Source of the DNA: an uncultured Oscillospiraceae bacterium | GTDB lineage: Bacteria; Bacillota; Clostridia; Oscillospirales; Oscillospiraceae | Length of the DNA stretch: 7,595 nt | Reading direction: 5' to 3' | NCBI GenBank assembly: GCA_934645175.1 | Contig: CAKUDE010000051.1 | Location: 1-7,595, forward strand | The notes under the pieces: model-generated | Told to the model about the DNA's origin: nothing | Databases searched by the model: none | Seen by the model: the letters and a program-made list of their open reading frames with translations, nothing else | Made by a program: the position numbers and the translations under genes | Part shown: piece after piece, positions 1-5,839 of the stretch | Layout of the letters: every line of letters starts with the position of its first letter | How positions within the stretch are numbered: the stretch's first letter is position 1

Positions 1-1260
1 TTTTTCAGCGTATGTGTAGTCATCTCTTGCCGTATAGAGGGGTACAATCGTCCCGTTGGTCGTCCTTGTGTTCGTACTGGACCTATCATAGGTAAAGCCA
101 TTTGCATTGAAGGTAGTAGGAACATCCTGAACATAGTTCGGCTCGACCGGTTCGTCTGCATCATATACATCCGCATCCGATGCGGCATCATCCACGCTTA
201 CATAGAATGTCTCTGATATCGTCTGAACCATCTGTGCATACTGCGCTGCTTCCGCCTGCGTCAGCATCGACGAATAGGGCTCCACCGAAAGTAGGTTTCT
301 AAGACACAGTGCCTCTACAAGTTCTCCCGGCTTGATCCGATCCCGGAGCTTCCGAAGCAGCACCGAGGCGGCGTCCGGCCTTGTCTCCAGCTCACGGATA
401 CCGGGAACGAGCGCCTGGGCAATGGCATAATGATACTCGGCGTCCATCCACGGAACGGAGGCAAAAAGGCCATGCATTTCTCTAACTACTTCCAGAGTCA
501 GAAGCGCATCGACCAGCTCCTCGGTGGGGGCATGAAGCTGTTCGTCCGTCAATTCGGTATGCGCAGCAGGGGTCTCGGCCTCGAAGGTAAAGCTGAAGAT
601 AATGTCGTCACCTCGCGGAAGAACCTTGATTTTTCCGTCCTCCCAGACCGTTGTTTCGCTCGATCGTGTAAGCCGGCCGTCCGGCAGAATCAGATAATCG
701 TTCTCCTCCGGCAGACCCTCGGGCACCGGGCCACCCTCATAGCGCGGATAGGTGCGGCCGGTCTTGGCCTCGTATACGCGCGCGAAGATGACCTGCTCCG
801 TCTCGTTCAGTCGATTCCAGTAGAACGACGTATCGAGCAGTGTGAACATGTTGTCGCCGGGCTTGCAATACCTTTTCAACAGGCTTAAGGGTGCATCCGG
901 CCGTGTTTCCAGCTCCGCCAGTATGTTGAAGCGTTCACGCAGACGACCATAAATTTCGTCGTTGTCGCTCACACGATACATCGCGGCGCTTTCCAGACAG
1001 CGCGACTCCTGAATGAGATCGATCAGCTCCTCCGTTGAGACGCTGAGCCGTTCCTCGGAAAGGCTCACATACGCATCCCACGGCATTACCGAAGCCTCCT
1101 CCGGCTCCTCTGTCTGAGCGGGCATCTCCGGTTCTTCTGTCTGAGCGGACGCCTCCGGCTCCGCTGCAGTGTCCTCCGCCGCAGCCACGCCGAAGCGGGC
1201 GGAGCCCGCAAGGCTCAGCAGCAGTGCAAGTGTCAGGAAAAGGGGCAAAAGTTTTTTCAT
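1..1260 (-). CDS. Secreted protein of unknown function with two internal repeats (3' end beyond the window)
   Basis: The frame is open from the ATG at 1260-1258 to the left edge, giving 420 codons with no stop, so the C-terminus is missing. Residues 1-28 form a Sec signal peptide (MKKLLP, then a Leu/Ala-rich core); A26-A27-A28 before E29 is a likely cleavage site, and there is no lipobox Cys. Residues 29-60 are an acidic Ala/Pro/Glu linker containing AQTEEPE twice with a 9-residue period. Two predicted helical repeats follow, at about 67-164 and 237-346. They share LSEERLSVSTEELIDLI / LTDEQLHAPTEELVDAL, ELETRPDA (116-123 and 290-297), KPG (133 and 310) and LNETEQ / LTQAEA. A beta-rich-looking insert (165-236) lies between them. 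Residues 355-420 are rich in Asp, Thr and Asn. I recognise no family or catalytic motif; an extracellular or wall-associated role is inference only. The start is fixed by the signal peptide and an AAAGGAG site 8 nt upstream. The gene is transcribed divergently from rpsF. Confidence 0.85.
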   Translation of the reverse strand, partial: MKKLLPLFLTLALLLSLAGSARFGVAAAEDTAAEPEASAQTEEPEMPAQTEEPEEASVMPWDAYVSLSEERLSVSTEELIDLIQESRCLESAAMYRVSDNDEIYGRLRERFNILAELETRPDAPLSLLKRYCKPGDNMFTLLDTSFYWNRLNETEQVIFARVYEAKTGRTYPRYEGGPVPEGLPEENDYLILPDGRLTRSSETTVWEDGKIKVLPRGDDIIFSFTFEAETPAAHTELTDEQLHAPTEELVDALLTLEVVREMHGLFASVPWMDAEYHYAIAQALVPGIRELETRPDAASVLLRKLRDRIKPGELVEALCLRNLLSVEPYSSMLTQAEAAQYAQMVQTISETFYVSVDDAASDADVYDADEPVEPNYVQDVPTTFNANGFTYDRSSTNTRTTNGTIVPLYTARDDYTYAEK

Positions 1261-1268
1261 TGATTTGA

Positions 1269-1275
1269 CTCCTTT
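1269..1275 (-). promoter_or_regulatory. Ribosome binding site of the secreted-protein gene
   Basis: On the minus strand the sequence reads AAAGGAG, then 8 nt, then ATG. It decides the start codon at 1260 and rules out in-frame starts further upstream. Confidence 0.85.
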
Positions 1276-1320
1276 CGACTGAATACAAATAGGTGTTCTT
1301 CCAATACAAGCGCCGCAGGC

Positions 1321-1342
1321 CGCAGGCGGACAGCCCCCTGCG
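1321..1342 (-). other. Possible hairpin in the 5' leader of the secreted-protein gene
   Basis: CGCAGG at 1321-1326 can pair with CCTGCG at 1337-1342. One mismatch and two further G-C pairs follow inside, enclosing a 4-nt loop. It lies between the predicted transcription start (about 1363) and the ribosome binding site, in a leader of roughly 100 nt. No U-run follows, so it is not a terminator. A regulatory role is speculative. Confidence 0.3.
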
Positions 1343-1369
1343 TTGACCGCCCCAAGCGTTTGTATTTTC

Positions 1370-1397
1370 AGTATACCATGATTTTCCAAAAGTGCAA
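1370..1397 (-). promoter_or_regulatory. Sigma-A-type promoter for the secreted-protein gene
   Basis: On the minus strand a -35 box TTGCAC (1397-1392) is followed by 16 bp and a -10 box TATACT (1375-1370). The boxes match the consensus at 4 of 6 and 5 of 6 positions. Transcription would begin near 1363, about 100 nt before the start codon. The -35 lies in an A/T-rich stretch, unlike the G+C-rich surroundings. Confidence 0.7.
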
Positions 1398-1479
1398 TAC
1401 TTTTTTATCCAGATTCCTTGGAGGTTTGTTCATTTTTTCGGTATTCGCCGCAAAAAGCAGTCTTCGACGACCTCCGTGT

Positions 1480-1673
1480 GTCATTGCGAGGGGGGGTGCA
1501 AACCCGGCGCGGCGCGTCTGTTATTTGTCATTGCGAGGAGGGCGCAAGCCCGACGCGGCAATCTAATGCAGGGTTTTACAGGAGATTGCCACGACTTGCT
1601 GGCGCAAGTCTCGCAATGACAGTCATCGGTACACGAGATTGCTACGACTTGCTAACGCAAGTCTCGCAATGAC
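1480..1673. repeat. Cluster of four palindromic REP/MITE-like repeat arms
   Basis: Two forward arms begin with GTCATTGCGAG (1480-1519 and 1527-1564). Two inverted arms end with CTCGCAATGAC (1583-1620 and 1636-1673). Each arm is about 38-40 bp and contains its own small hairpin. The forward arms have a 4-bp stem closed by a GCAA loop (1494-1505 and 1540-1551). The inverted arms have the perfect 7-bp stem GACTTGC/GCAAGTC with loop TGGC or TAAC (1593-1610 and 1646-1663). Arms B to D also carry the inner motif GCAATCT/AGATTGC. Such GTCATTGCGAG palindromes resemble dispersed intergenic repeats seen in many bacteria and are probably non-autonomous. No transposase is present here. Short open frames across this stretch (1360-1672) are not credible genes. 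Confidence 0.85.
1527..1620. repeat. Complete inner palindromic element of the repeat cluster
   Basis: This 94-bp unit has perfect 11-bp terminal inverted repeats, GTCATTGCGAG and CTCGCAATGAC. A second inverted pair, GGCAATCT (1557-1564) and AGATTGCC (1583-1590), closes an 18-nt centre. Each 38-nt arm also folds on itself, so as single strand or RNA the unit could form a long stem with side hairpins. It fits between the outer arms as if one copy were nested in another, although tandem duplication of arms is equally possible. Confidence 0.75.
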
Positions 1674-1724
1674 AGGCCGTCAATATCCTCTCCCGGTTTT
1701 ATAAGGGCGGAGAAAATTCAACAA

Positions 1725-1761
1725 AAGCCGCAAAAAGTGCTTGACAAGCCACAAAAAGTGC
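1725..1761 (+). repeat. 16-bp direct repeat spanning the rpsF promoter
   Basis: AAGCCGCAAAAAGTGC at 1725-1740 recurs as AAGCCACAAAAAGTGC at 1746-1761, one mismatch in 16. The copies start 21 bp apart, about two helical turns, so they face the same side of the DNA. The first copy abuts the -35 box and the second fills most of the spacer between -35 and -10. It could be an operator or a local duplication; no known regulator site is recognised. Confidence 0.7.
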
Positions 1762-1769
1762 GCTAAAAT
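1741..1769 (+). promoter_or_regulatory. Sigma-A-type promoter for rpsF-ssb-rpsR
   Basis: A perfect -35 box TTGACA (1741-1746), a 17-bp spacer and a -10 box TAAAAT (1764-1769, 5 of 6) are present. Transcription should start near 1776, leaving a leader of about 73 nt before rpsF. This is the strongest promoter match in the window, as expected for ribosomal protein genes. Confidence 0.88.
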
Positions 1770-1787
1770 AGTTCGGTCTGCGAATGC

Positions 1788-1828
1788 GGACAATCCTTGC
1801 CGCCGTCAGGAACGGCGGCCACAAGTCC
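1788..1828 (+). promoter_or_regulatory. Structured rpsF leader, candidate S6:S18 autoregulatory element
   Basis: The top stem CCGCCGT/ACGGCGG (1800-1806 with 1812-1818) carries loop CAGGA. Below it CTTG (1796-1799) pairs with CAAG (1822-1825), leaving a 3-nt bulge CCA on the 3' side. GGA (1788-1790) can then pair with TCC (1826-1828). The fold ends 2 nt before the rpsF ribosome binding site (AAGGAGGT, 1831-1838). Many bacteria have an rpsF leader with a bulged stem that binds the S6:S18 complex and feeds back on the operon. Position and general shape agree with that, but I cannot confirm the match to the family consensus. No U-run follows, so a plain terminator is unlikely. Confidence 0.55.
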
Positions 1829-1848
1829 AAAAGGAGGTGCACACAACA

Positions 1849-2145
1849 ATGGCTAAGATTTCCGGCAAGTATGAGATCGTCTATATCATCGACCCCGCTC
1901 AGGGCGAGGAAGGTATCGCCGCTCTCGTGGAAAAGTTCAAGGCGATGGTTGAAGCAGAAGGTACCCTCACGGGGATCGAGGAGTGGGGCAAGCGCCGGCT
2001 GGCGTATCCCATCAACGACCTGCCCGAAGGCTACTACGTTCTGATGAACTGCGAATGCAAGCCCGAGCTCCCCGCTGAGCTCGACCGCGTGTTCCGTATC
2101 ACCGACGGCATTCTGCGCTCCATCATCGTCGCTGTCGAAGAGTAA
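1849..2145 (+). CDS. rpsF: 30S ribosomal protein S6
   Basis: This 98-residue protein is typical in length for bacterial S6, which binds S18 and 16S rRNA in the platform of the 30S subunit. Family hallmarks are YEIVYIIDP (residues 8-16), the segment WGKRRLAYPI followed by EGYYVLMNCE, and FRITDGILRSIIV near the C-terminus. The ATG at 1849 was chosen because it follows AAGGAGGT (1831-1838, 10-nt spacer) and gives the normal N-terminus MAKISGKYE. The same frame stays open upstream to a TTG at 1741, but that lies in the -35 box and cannot be translated from this promoter. First gene of rpsF-ssb-rpsR, transcribed from the promoter at 1741-1769 and perhaps controlled by its leader hairpin. Confidence 0.97.
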   Translation: MAKISGKYEIVYIIDPAQGEEGIAALVEKFKAMVEAEGTLTGIEEWGKRRLAYPINDLPEGYYVLMNCECKPELPAELDRVFRITDGILRSIIVAVEE

Positions 2146-2156
2146 GGAGACAAACC

Positions 2157-2636
2157 ATGCTGAACCACATCGTTCTCATGGGGCGCCTCACCCGTGACCC
2201 CGAGCTTCGCCGGACGCAGTCCGGTATCGCGGTCGCTACCTTTACGCTGGCCGTTGACCGCGACTTCTCCGGTCAGGGCGGCGAGCGCGAGACGGATTTC
2301 GTCGACATTGTGGCCTGGCGTGCTACGGCTGAGTTTGTCAGCAAGTATTTCACAAAGGGCCGCATGGCGGTGGTTTCCGGTCGTCTTCAGATTCGCAACT
2401 GGAACGACAAAGAGGGCAACAAACGCCGCAGTGCAGAGGTCATTGCCGATAACGTCTACTTCGGCGACTCCAAACGCGACGGCGAAGGCGGCTATCCCGG
2501 CGGCTCCTATTCCGCCCCGTCCGGCAACGGCTACGGCTCCGCTCCGGCAGCCAGAGGCTATGGCGCTGCGCCGTCTCCCGCCCCTGCGTCCGATTTCTCC
2601 ATGATCGAGGATGACGACAGCCAGCTTCCGTTCTGA
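2157..2636 (+). CDS. ssb: Single-stranded DNA-binding protein
   Basis: This 159-residue SSB coats single-stranded DNA in replication, recombination and repair. Residues 1-104 are the OB fold, with the characteristic start LNHIVLMGRLTRDPELR, then TDFVDIVAWR (47-56), YFTKGRMAVVSGRLQIR (64-80) and ADNVYFGDSKR. Residues 108-146 are a flexible Gly/Ser/Pro/Ala-rich linker. The acidic tip EDDDSQLPF (151-159) is the docking peptide for partner proteins and ends in the usual Pro-Phe. An AAGGAG site (2144-2149) overlaps the rpsF stop codon, with 11 bp between the genes, so translation is probably coupled. The position between rpsF and rpsR is the standard arrangement in Firmicutes. Confidence 0.97.
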   Translation: MLNHIVLMGRLTRDPELRRTQSGIAVATFTLAVDRDFSGQGGERETDFVDIVAWRATAEFVSKYFTKGRMAVVSGRLQIRNWNDKEGNKRRSAEVIADNVYFGDSKRDGEGGYPGGSYSAPSGNGYGSAPAARGYGAAPSPAPASDFSMIEDDDSQLPF

Positions 2637-2678
2637 AGGAACTTTTCTACCTGAGTCTGTAAAAAGGAGGATTTCATC

Positions 2679-2912
2679 ATGGCCAATGACAAGCTTCGCC
2701 CGCGTAAGCGCAAGAAGGTATGTAACTTCTGCGTCGATAAGGCGACCAGCATCGATTTCAAGGATTCCGCCAAGCTCCGCCGCTATATCTCCGAGCGCGG
2801 CAAGATCCTTCCCCGCCGTACAACCGGCACCTGCGCCGCACATCAGCGTCAGCTCACCATCGCGATCAAGCGCGCCCGCATGATCGCCCTGCTGCCCTAC
2901 GTCGCGGACTGA
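2679..2912 (+). CDS. rpsR: 30S ribosomal protein S18 (zinc-binding form)
   Basis: This 77-residue basic protein is normal in length for S18, the partner of S6 in the 30S platform. The family core is visible as KVCNFCVDK, then [33 protein letters not shown] and [13 protein letters not shown]. Cys15 and Cys18 (CxxC) with Cys52 and His55 (CxxH) form the zinc site of the Cys-containing S18 type. Some organisms also carry a zinc-free paralogue for zinc-limited growth, which is not in this window. A strong AAAGGAGG (2663-2670) lies 8 nt before the ATG. The gene follows ssb after 42 nt with no promoter, and a terminator follows 12 nt after its stop. Confidence 0.97.
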   Translation: MANDKLRPRKRKKVCNFCVDKATSIDFKDSAKLRRYISERGKILPRRTTGTCAAHQRQLTIAIKRARMIALLPYVAD

Positions 2913-2924
2913 TTCCATCAACCG

Positions 2925-2960
2925 ATAACACCTGCCTTTCGGCAGGTGTTATTCTTTTTT
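2925..2960 (+). terminator. Intrinsic terminator of rpsF-ssb-rpsR
   Basis: A perfect 12-bp stem, ATAACACCTGCC (2925-2936) with GGCAGGTGTTAT (2941-2952), encloses a TTTC loop. A T-rich run TCTTTTTT (2953-2960) follows. It separates the ribosomal operon from the transporter operon. Confidence 0.95.
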
Positions 2961-3003
2961 CCGAGTCCATTTCCGATTTGTTGCAAAAATATGACGAAAA
3001 ACC

Positions 3004-3032
3004 TTGCGTTTCCGGCCAGCGCGCATTATAAT
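3004..3032 (+). promoter_or_regulatory. Promoter of the nucleoside transporter-udk operon
   Basis: A perfect -10 box TATAAT (3027-3032) is preceded by 17 bp and a weak -35 box TTGCGT (3004-3009, 3 of 6). Transcription should start near 3039, giving a leader of about 44 nt. That is too short for a purine riboswitch, and no structured element or operator is obvious. The weak -35 leaves room for an activator, but none is identified. Confidence 0.75.
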
Positions 3033-3082
3033 AAAGGGAGAAATGACACCCAAAGCGAATCGACGAGGGAAGGCGGTAGTTT

Positions 3083-4624
3083 ATGCAATCGGATTATGTC
3101 ATTGAAATGCTGCACATCAGAAAGGAATTTCCCGGCATCGTCGCAAACGACGATATTACGCTCCAGCTCCGGCGCGGCGAGATTCATGCCCTGCTTGGGG
3201 AAAACGGCGCAGGAAAATCGACTCTGATGTCCGTCCTGTTCGGCCTTTATCAGCCGGAGGAGGGCGAGATCAGAAAGAACGGAGAGGTCGTCAAAATCAA
3301 CGACCCGAACGACGCAACCGCGCTCGGCATTGGCATGGTGCACCAGCACTTCCAGCTCGTCGACGTGTTCTCGGTGCTCGACAATATCGTGCTCGGCGCC
3401 GAAACGACAAAGCTCGGCTTTTTACAGAAGAAAGAAGCCCGCAAGCGCGTACAGGAGCTTTCGGAACGCTATCATCTGCCGGTTGACCTCGACGCCAAGG
3501 TCGAGGACATCACCGTCGGTATGCAGCAGCGCACCGAAATTCTCAAGATGCTCTACCGCGACAACGAAATCCTCATTTTTGACGAGCCGACCGCCGTTCT
3601 GACACCGCAGGAAATCAACGAACTGATGGAGACGATGCGTGGCTTTGCCAGCGAGGGCAAAAGCATTCTTTTCATCACACACAAGCTCAACGAGATCATG
3701 GCGGTCGCCGACCGCGTAACGATTCTGCGCAAGGGCAAATGCATCGGTACGGTCAACGTTGCCGACACGAATAAGCAGGCGCTTTCAACCATGATGGTCG
3801 GCCGACCCGTACAGCTTGAGGTTCATAAGGATCCCGCCGAACCGGGTGAGGTGCTGCTGGAGGTCGAGGATCTCTGCGTTCCCTCCCATCTACATAAGCG
3901 CGACGCCGTACATGATGTGTCGTTTACCGTCCGCCGGGGCGAAATTGTTTGTATCGCCGGCATTGACGGCAACGGTCAGTCGGAGCTGGTCAACGGCATC
4001 ACCGGCCTGGAAAGGTCCCGCAGCGGCCGCGTCGATCTGATGGGAAAAGACATCTCCCATGCCTCCATCCGCATGCGGAATCTGGCAGGCATCAGCCATA
4101 TCCCGGAGGATCGCCACAAGCACGGACTGATTCTCGACTTCTCTCTGGAGGAAAACATTGTGCTCCAGCGCTTCCGTGAGCCGGAATTCCAGCATCTCGG
4201 CTTCATCCGCAAGCCCGCCGTGCGCAGCTACGCCGAAGGGCTGATCGAGAAGTTCGACGTGCGTTCCGGCCAGGGGCCGATCACTCAGGCGCGCGCCATG
4301 TCCGGCGGCAACCAGCAGAAAGCCATCATCGCCCGCGAGATCGACCGCGGCTGCCCGCTGCTCGTCGCCGTGCAGCCCACGCGCGGTCTGGATGTCGGTG
4401 CGATTGAATACGTCCACTCGCAAATTGTCGCCGAGCGCGACAAGGGGAAGGGCGTTCTGCTCGTTTCTCTGGAGCTGGATGAGGTTATGAGCCTCTCGGA
4501 CCGCGTTCTCGTTATGTATGAAGGCGAGATCGTCGGCGAATTTGACCCGAAAACGACGACCGTGCAGGAGCTCGGTCTGTATATGTCCGGCGCAAAGCGC
4601 CAAGGCAGGAAGGAGGATGCGTAA
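3083..4624 (+). CDS. BmpA-type nucleoside ABC transporter, tandem ATP-binding protein (NupO/YufO-like)
   Basis: This 513-residue cytoplasmic subunit has two nucleotide-binding domains and powers import. The first domain has Walker A GENGAGKST (39-47), the signature VGMQQ (145-149) in place of LSGGQ, and Walker B ILIFDEPTA (163-171). The second has a degenerate Walker A GIDGNGQSE (293-301, no Lys), the signature MSGGNQQK (406-413) and AVQPTRGLD (429-437) where a Walker B Asp-Glu would be expected. These departures are usual for the ATPases of BmpA-associated nucleoside and guanosine transporters (B. subtilis NupO, L. lactis NupA) and separate them from ribose RbsA. The exact nucleoside is unknown. 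The start follows an AAGGCGGT site (3070-3077). The stop abuts the next ATG directly, indicating coupled translation. No substrate-binding lipoprotein gene precedes it, unlike the common order. Confidence 0.93.
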   Translation: MQSDYVIEMLHIRKEFPGIVANDDITLQLRRGEIHALLGENGAGKSTLMSVLFGLYQPEEGEIRKNGEVVKINDPNDATALGIGMVHQHFQLVDVFSVLDNIVLGAETTKLGFLQKKEARKRVQELSERYHLPVDLDAKVEDITVGMQQRTEILKMLYRDNEILIFDEPTAVLTPQEINELMETMRGFASEGKSILFITHKLNEIMAVADRVTILRKGKCIGTVNVADTNKQALSTMMVGRPVQLEVHKDPAEPGEVLLEVEDLCVPSHLHKRDAVHDVSFTVRRGEIVCIAGIDGNGQSELVNGITGLERSRSGRVDLMGKDISHASIRMRNLAGISHIPEDRHKHGLILDFSLEENIVLQRFREPEFQHLGFIRKPAVRSYAEGLIEKFDVRSGQGPITQARAMSGGNQQKAIIAREIDRGCPLLVAVQPTRGLDVGAIEYVHSQIVAERDKGKGVLLVSLELDEVMSLSDRVLVMYEGEIVGEFDPKTTTVQELGLYMSGAKRQGRKEDA

Positions 4625-5839
4625 ATGAAAACCCTGCGTGAGCTTTATCATAAGGACGCGACACGCTCCATCCTCGCCTCTCTGATCTCTATTCTGATCG
4701 GATTGGTGCTCGGCGCGCTGATCGTAATCGTTGTCGGCGTGTGCAGCTCTTCCATCTCCGGCAAGGGTATTTGGGAGGGTGTGCGCCTGGTATTCTTTGG
4801 CCTGTTCAGCACCGGACGCGATGCCGCTACCAACTCGCTGTCGTTCGGCATTAACCCCCGAAACCTCGGCGATTTGCTCTTCCGCGCCACGCCGATTATC
4901 ATGACCGGTCTGTCCGTCGCCGTCGCTTTCAAGACCGGCCTGTTCAACATCGGCGCTCCCGGTCAATACCTGATGGGCACCGTCGCAACGCTCTATATCG
5001 CCCTTGGTATTCCCAGCACCGCGGTGCCGCCGCTGCTGATCTGGCTTCTGGCTCTGCTCGGCGGTCTCCTCGCCGGTGCGATTTGGGGCGCAATCCCCGG
5101 CCTGCTCAAGGCGACACTGAATATCAACGAAGTCATTACGAGCATCATGACAAACTGGATCGCCGCAAACCTCGTCACATGGCTCTTTGATATCGGCAAT
5201 CTCAAAAACGCCGGCGAAGCCGGTAAGATCGCCTATATCCGCAAAACCGTCTCCAATCTGGTTGAAACGCCGAAGCTCGGGCTGGACAAAATCTTCCCCG
5301 GTTCACAGGCCAATGCAGGTATCCTTGTTGCAATCCTTTTCGCGGTTCTGATCTATATTCTGATGGCCAAGACCACACTGGGCTATCAGCTCAAGGCCTG
5401 CGGCAGCAACCGCTTTGCCGCAAAATACGCCGGCATCAATGACAGGCGGAACATCGTCCTGTCGATGTCCATTGCCGGTGCACTTTCCGGCGGCGCCGCC
5501 GCGCTGTATTGGCTCTCCGGCAACACCGAATTCTACTGGGCCACCTATCAGTCGCTCCCGGCTGCCGGCTTCAACGGCATTCCGGTCGCACTTCTGGCGT
5601 CGAATCATCCGATCGGCGTCGTCTTTGCCGGTCTGTTCATGTCCATGCTGAACATCGCGGGTCAGCAGCTCAAGAGCCTGACCCCCTATAACGAATATAT
5701 TACCGACATCGTGATTGCCGCGATCGTCTATCTCAGCGCTTTCTCGCTGGCAATCAAGCTGTGGCTCGGCCGCCGCAGGAAGACCGAGCATACCGCACTC
5801 ATAGCGGAAAACACGGAAAAGGAGGCGGACGGGCAATGA
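4625..5839 (+). CDS. Nucleoside ABC transporter permease, first subunit (NupP-like)
   Basis: This 404-residue membrane protein belongs to the BPD_transp_2 permease superfamily (branched-chain amino acid/ribose/nucleoside type). Hydrophobic spans are visible at about 15-40, 84-103, 116-130, 136-160, 231-248, 276-297, 316-346 and 360-381. Family motifs are GLFNIGAPGQYLMG (105-118), INEVITSIMTNWIA (167-180) and GYQLKACGSNRFAAKYAGI (253-271), the last probably the cytoplasmic loop that contacts the ATPase. The long N-terminal span and an extracytoplasmic segment around 41-80 are typical of the larger of the two permeases. The charged tail (382-404) is cytoplasmic or disordered. AAGGAGG (4610-4616) lies inside the end of the ATPase gene. 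The stop overlaps the next start by 4 bp. It should pair with the following permease as a heterodimer. Confidence 0.93.
   Translation: MKTLRELYHKDATRSILASLISILIGLVLGALIVIVVGVCSSSISGKGIWEGVRLVFFGLFSTGRDAATNSLSFGINPRNLGDLLFRATPIIMTGLSVAVAFKTGLFNIGAPGQYLMGTVATLYIALGIPSTAVPPLLIWLLALLGGLLAGAIWGAIPGLLKATLNINEVITSIMTNWIAANLVTWLFDIGNLKNAGEAGKIAYIRKTVSNLVETPKLGLDKIFPGSQANAGILVAILFAVLIYILMAKTTLGYQLKACGSNRFAAKYAGINDRRNIVLSMSIAGALSGGAAALYWLSGNTEFYWATYQSLPAAGFNGIPVALLASNHPIGVVFAGLFMSMLNIAGQQLKSLTPYNEYITDIVIAAIVYLSAFSLAIKLWLGRRRKTEHTALIAENTEKEADGQ

Noticed and set aside
430..1309. Short open frames on both strands overlapping the secreted-protein gene (430-888 plus, 935-1309 minus)
   Set aside because: They conflict with the 420-codon frame, which has a signal peptide, a ribosome binding site, a promoter and internal repeats. 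Their translations look random.
1405..1413. DnaA box (TTATCCAGA)
   Set aside because: It is a single site with one mismatch, no cluster and no A+T-rich unwinding region, so an origin is not supported.
1360..1672. Three overlapping small plus-strand open frames
   Set aside because: They run through the palindromic repeat arms and lack ribosome binding sites. Their length is a by-product of G+C-rich repeat sequence.
1480..1673. CRISPR array
   Set aside because: The arms occur in opposite orientations with unequal short gaps and no spacer-like unique segments, as expected of a palindromic element.
1741..1848. N-terminal extension of rpsF from a TTG start (36 extra residues)
   Set aside because: The TTG is the first base triplet of the -35 box, so it lies outside the transcript. 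A strong ribosome binding site and the normal S6 N-terminus support 1849.
2034..2921. 295-codon minus-strand open frame opposite ssb and rpsR
   Set aside because: It is a shadow of conserved genes, with no ribosome binding site and a composition explained by the antisense of ssb and rpsR.
3039..3082. Purine or other riboswitch ahead of the transporter operon
   Set aside because: The predicted leader is only about 44 nt and contains no multi-stem fold or terminator.
3890..4966. 358-codon minus-strand open frame opposite the ATPase and permease
   Set aside because: It is an antisense shadow of two clearly conserved genes in G+C-rich DNA and shows no recognisable protein features.
5761..5835. 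Upstream GTG start for the second permease
   Set aside because: It lies inside the first permease gene and lacks a good ribosome binding site. The ATG at 5836 has AAGGAGG and an ATGA overlap with the upstream stop.
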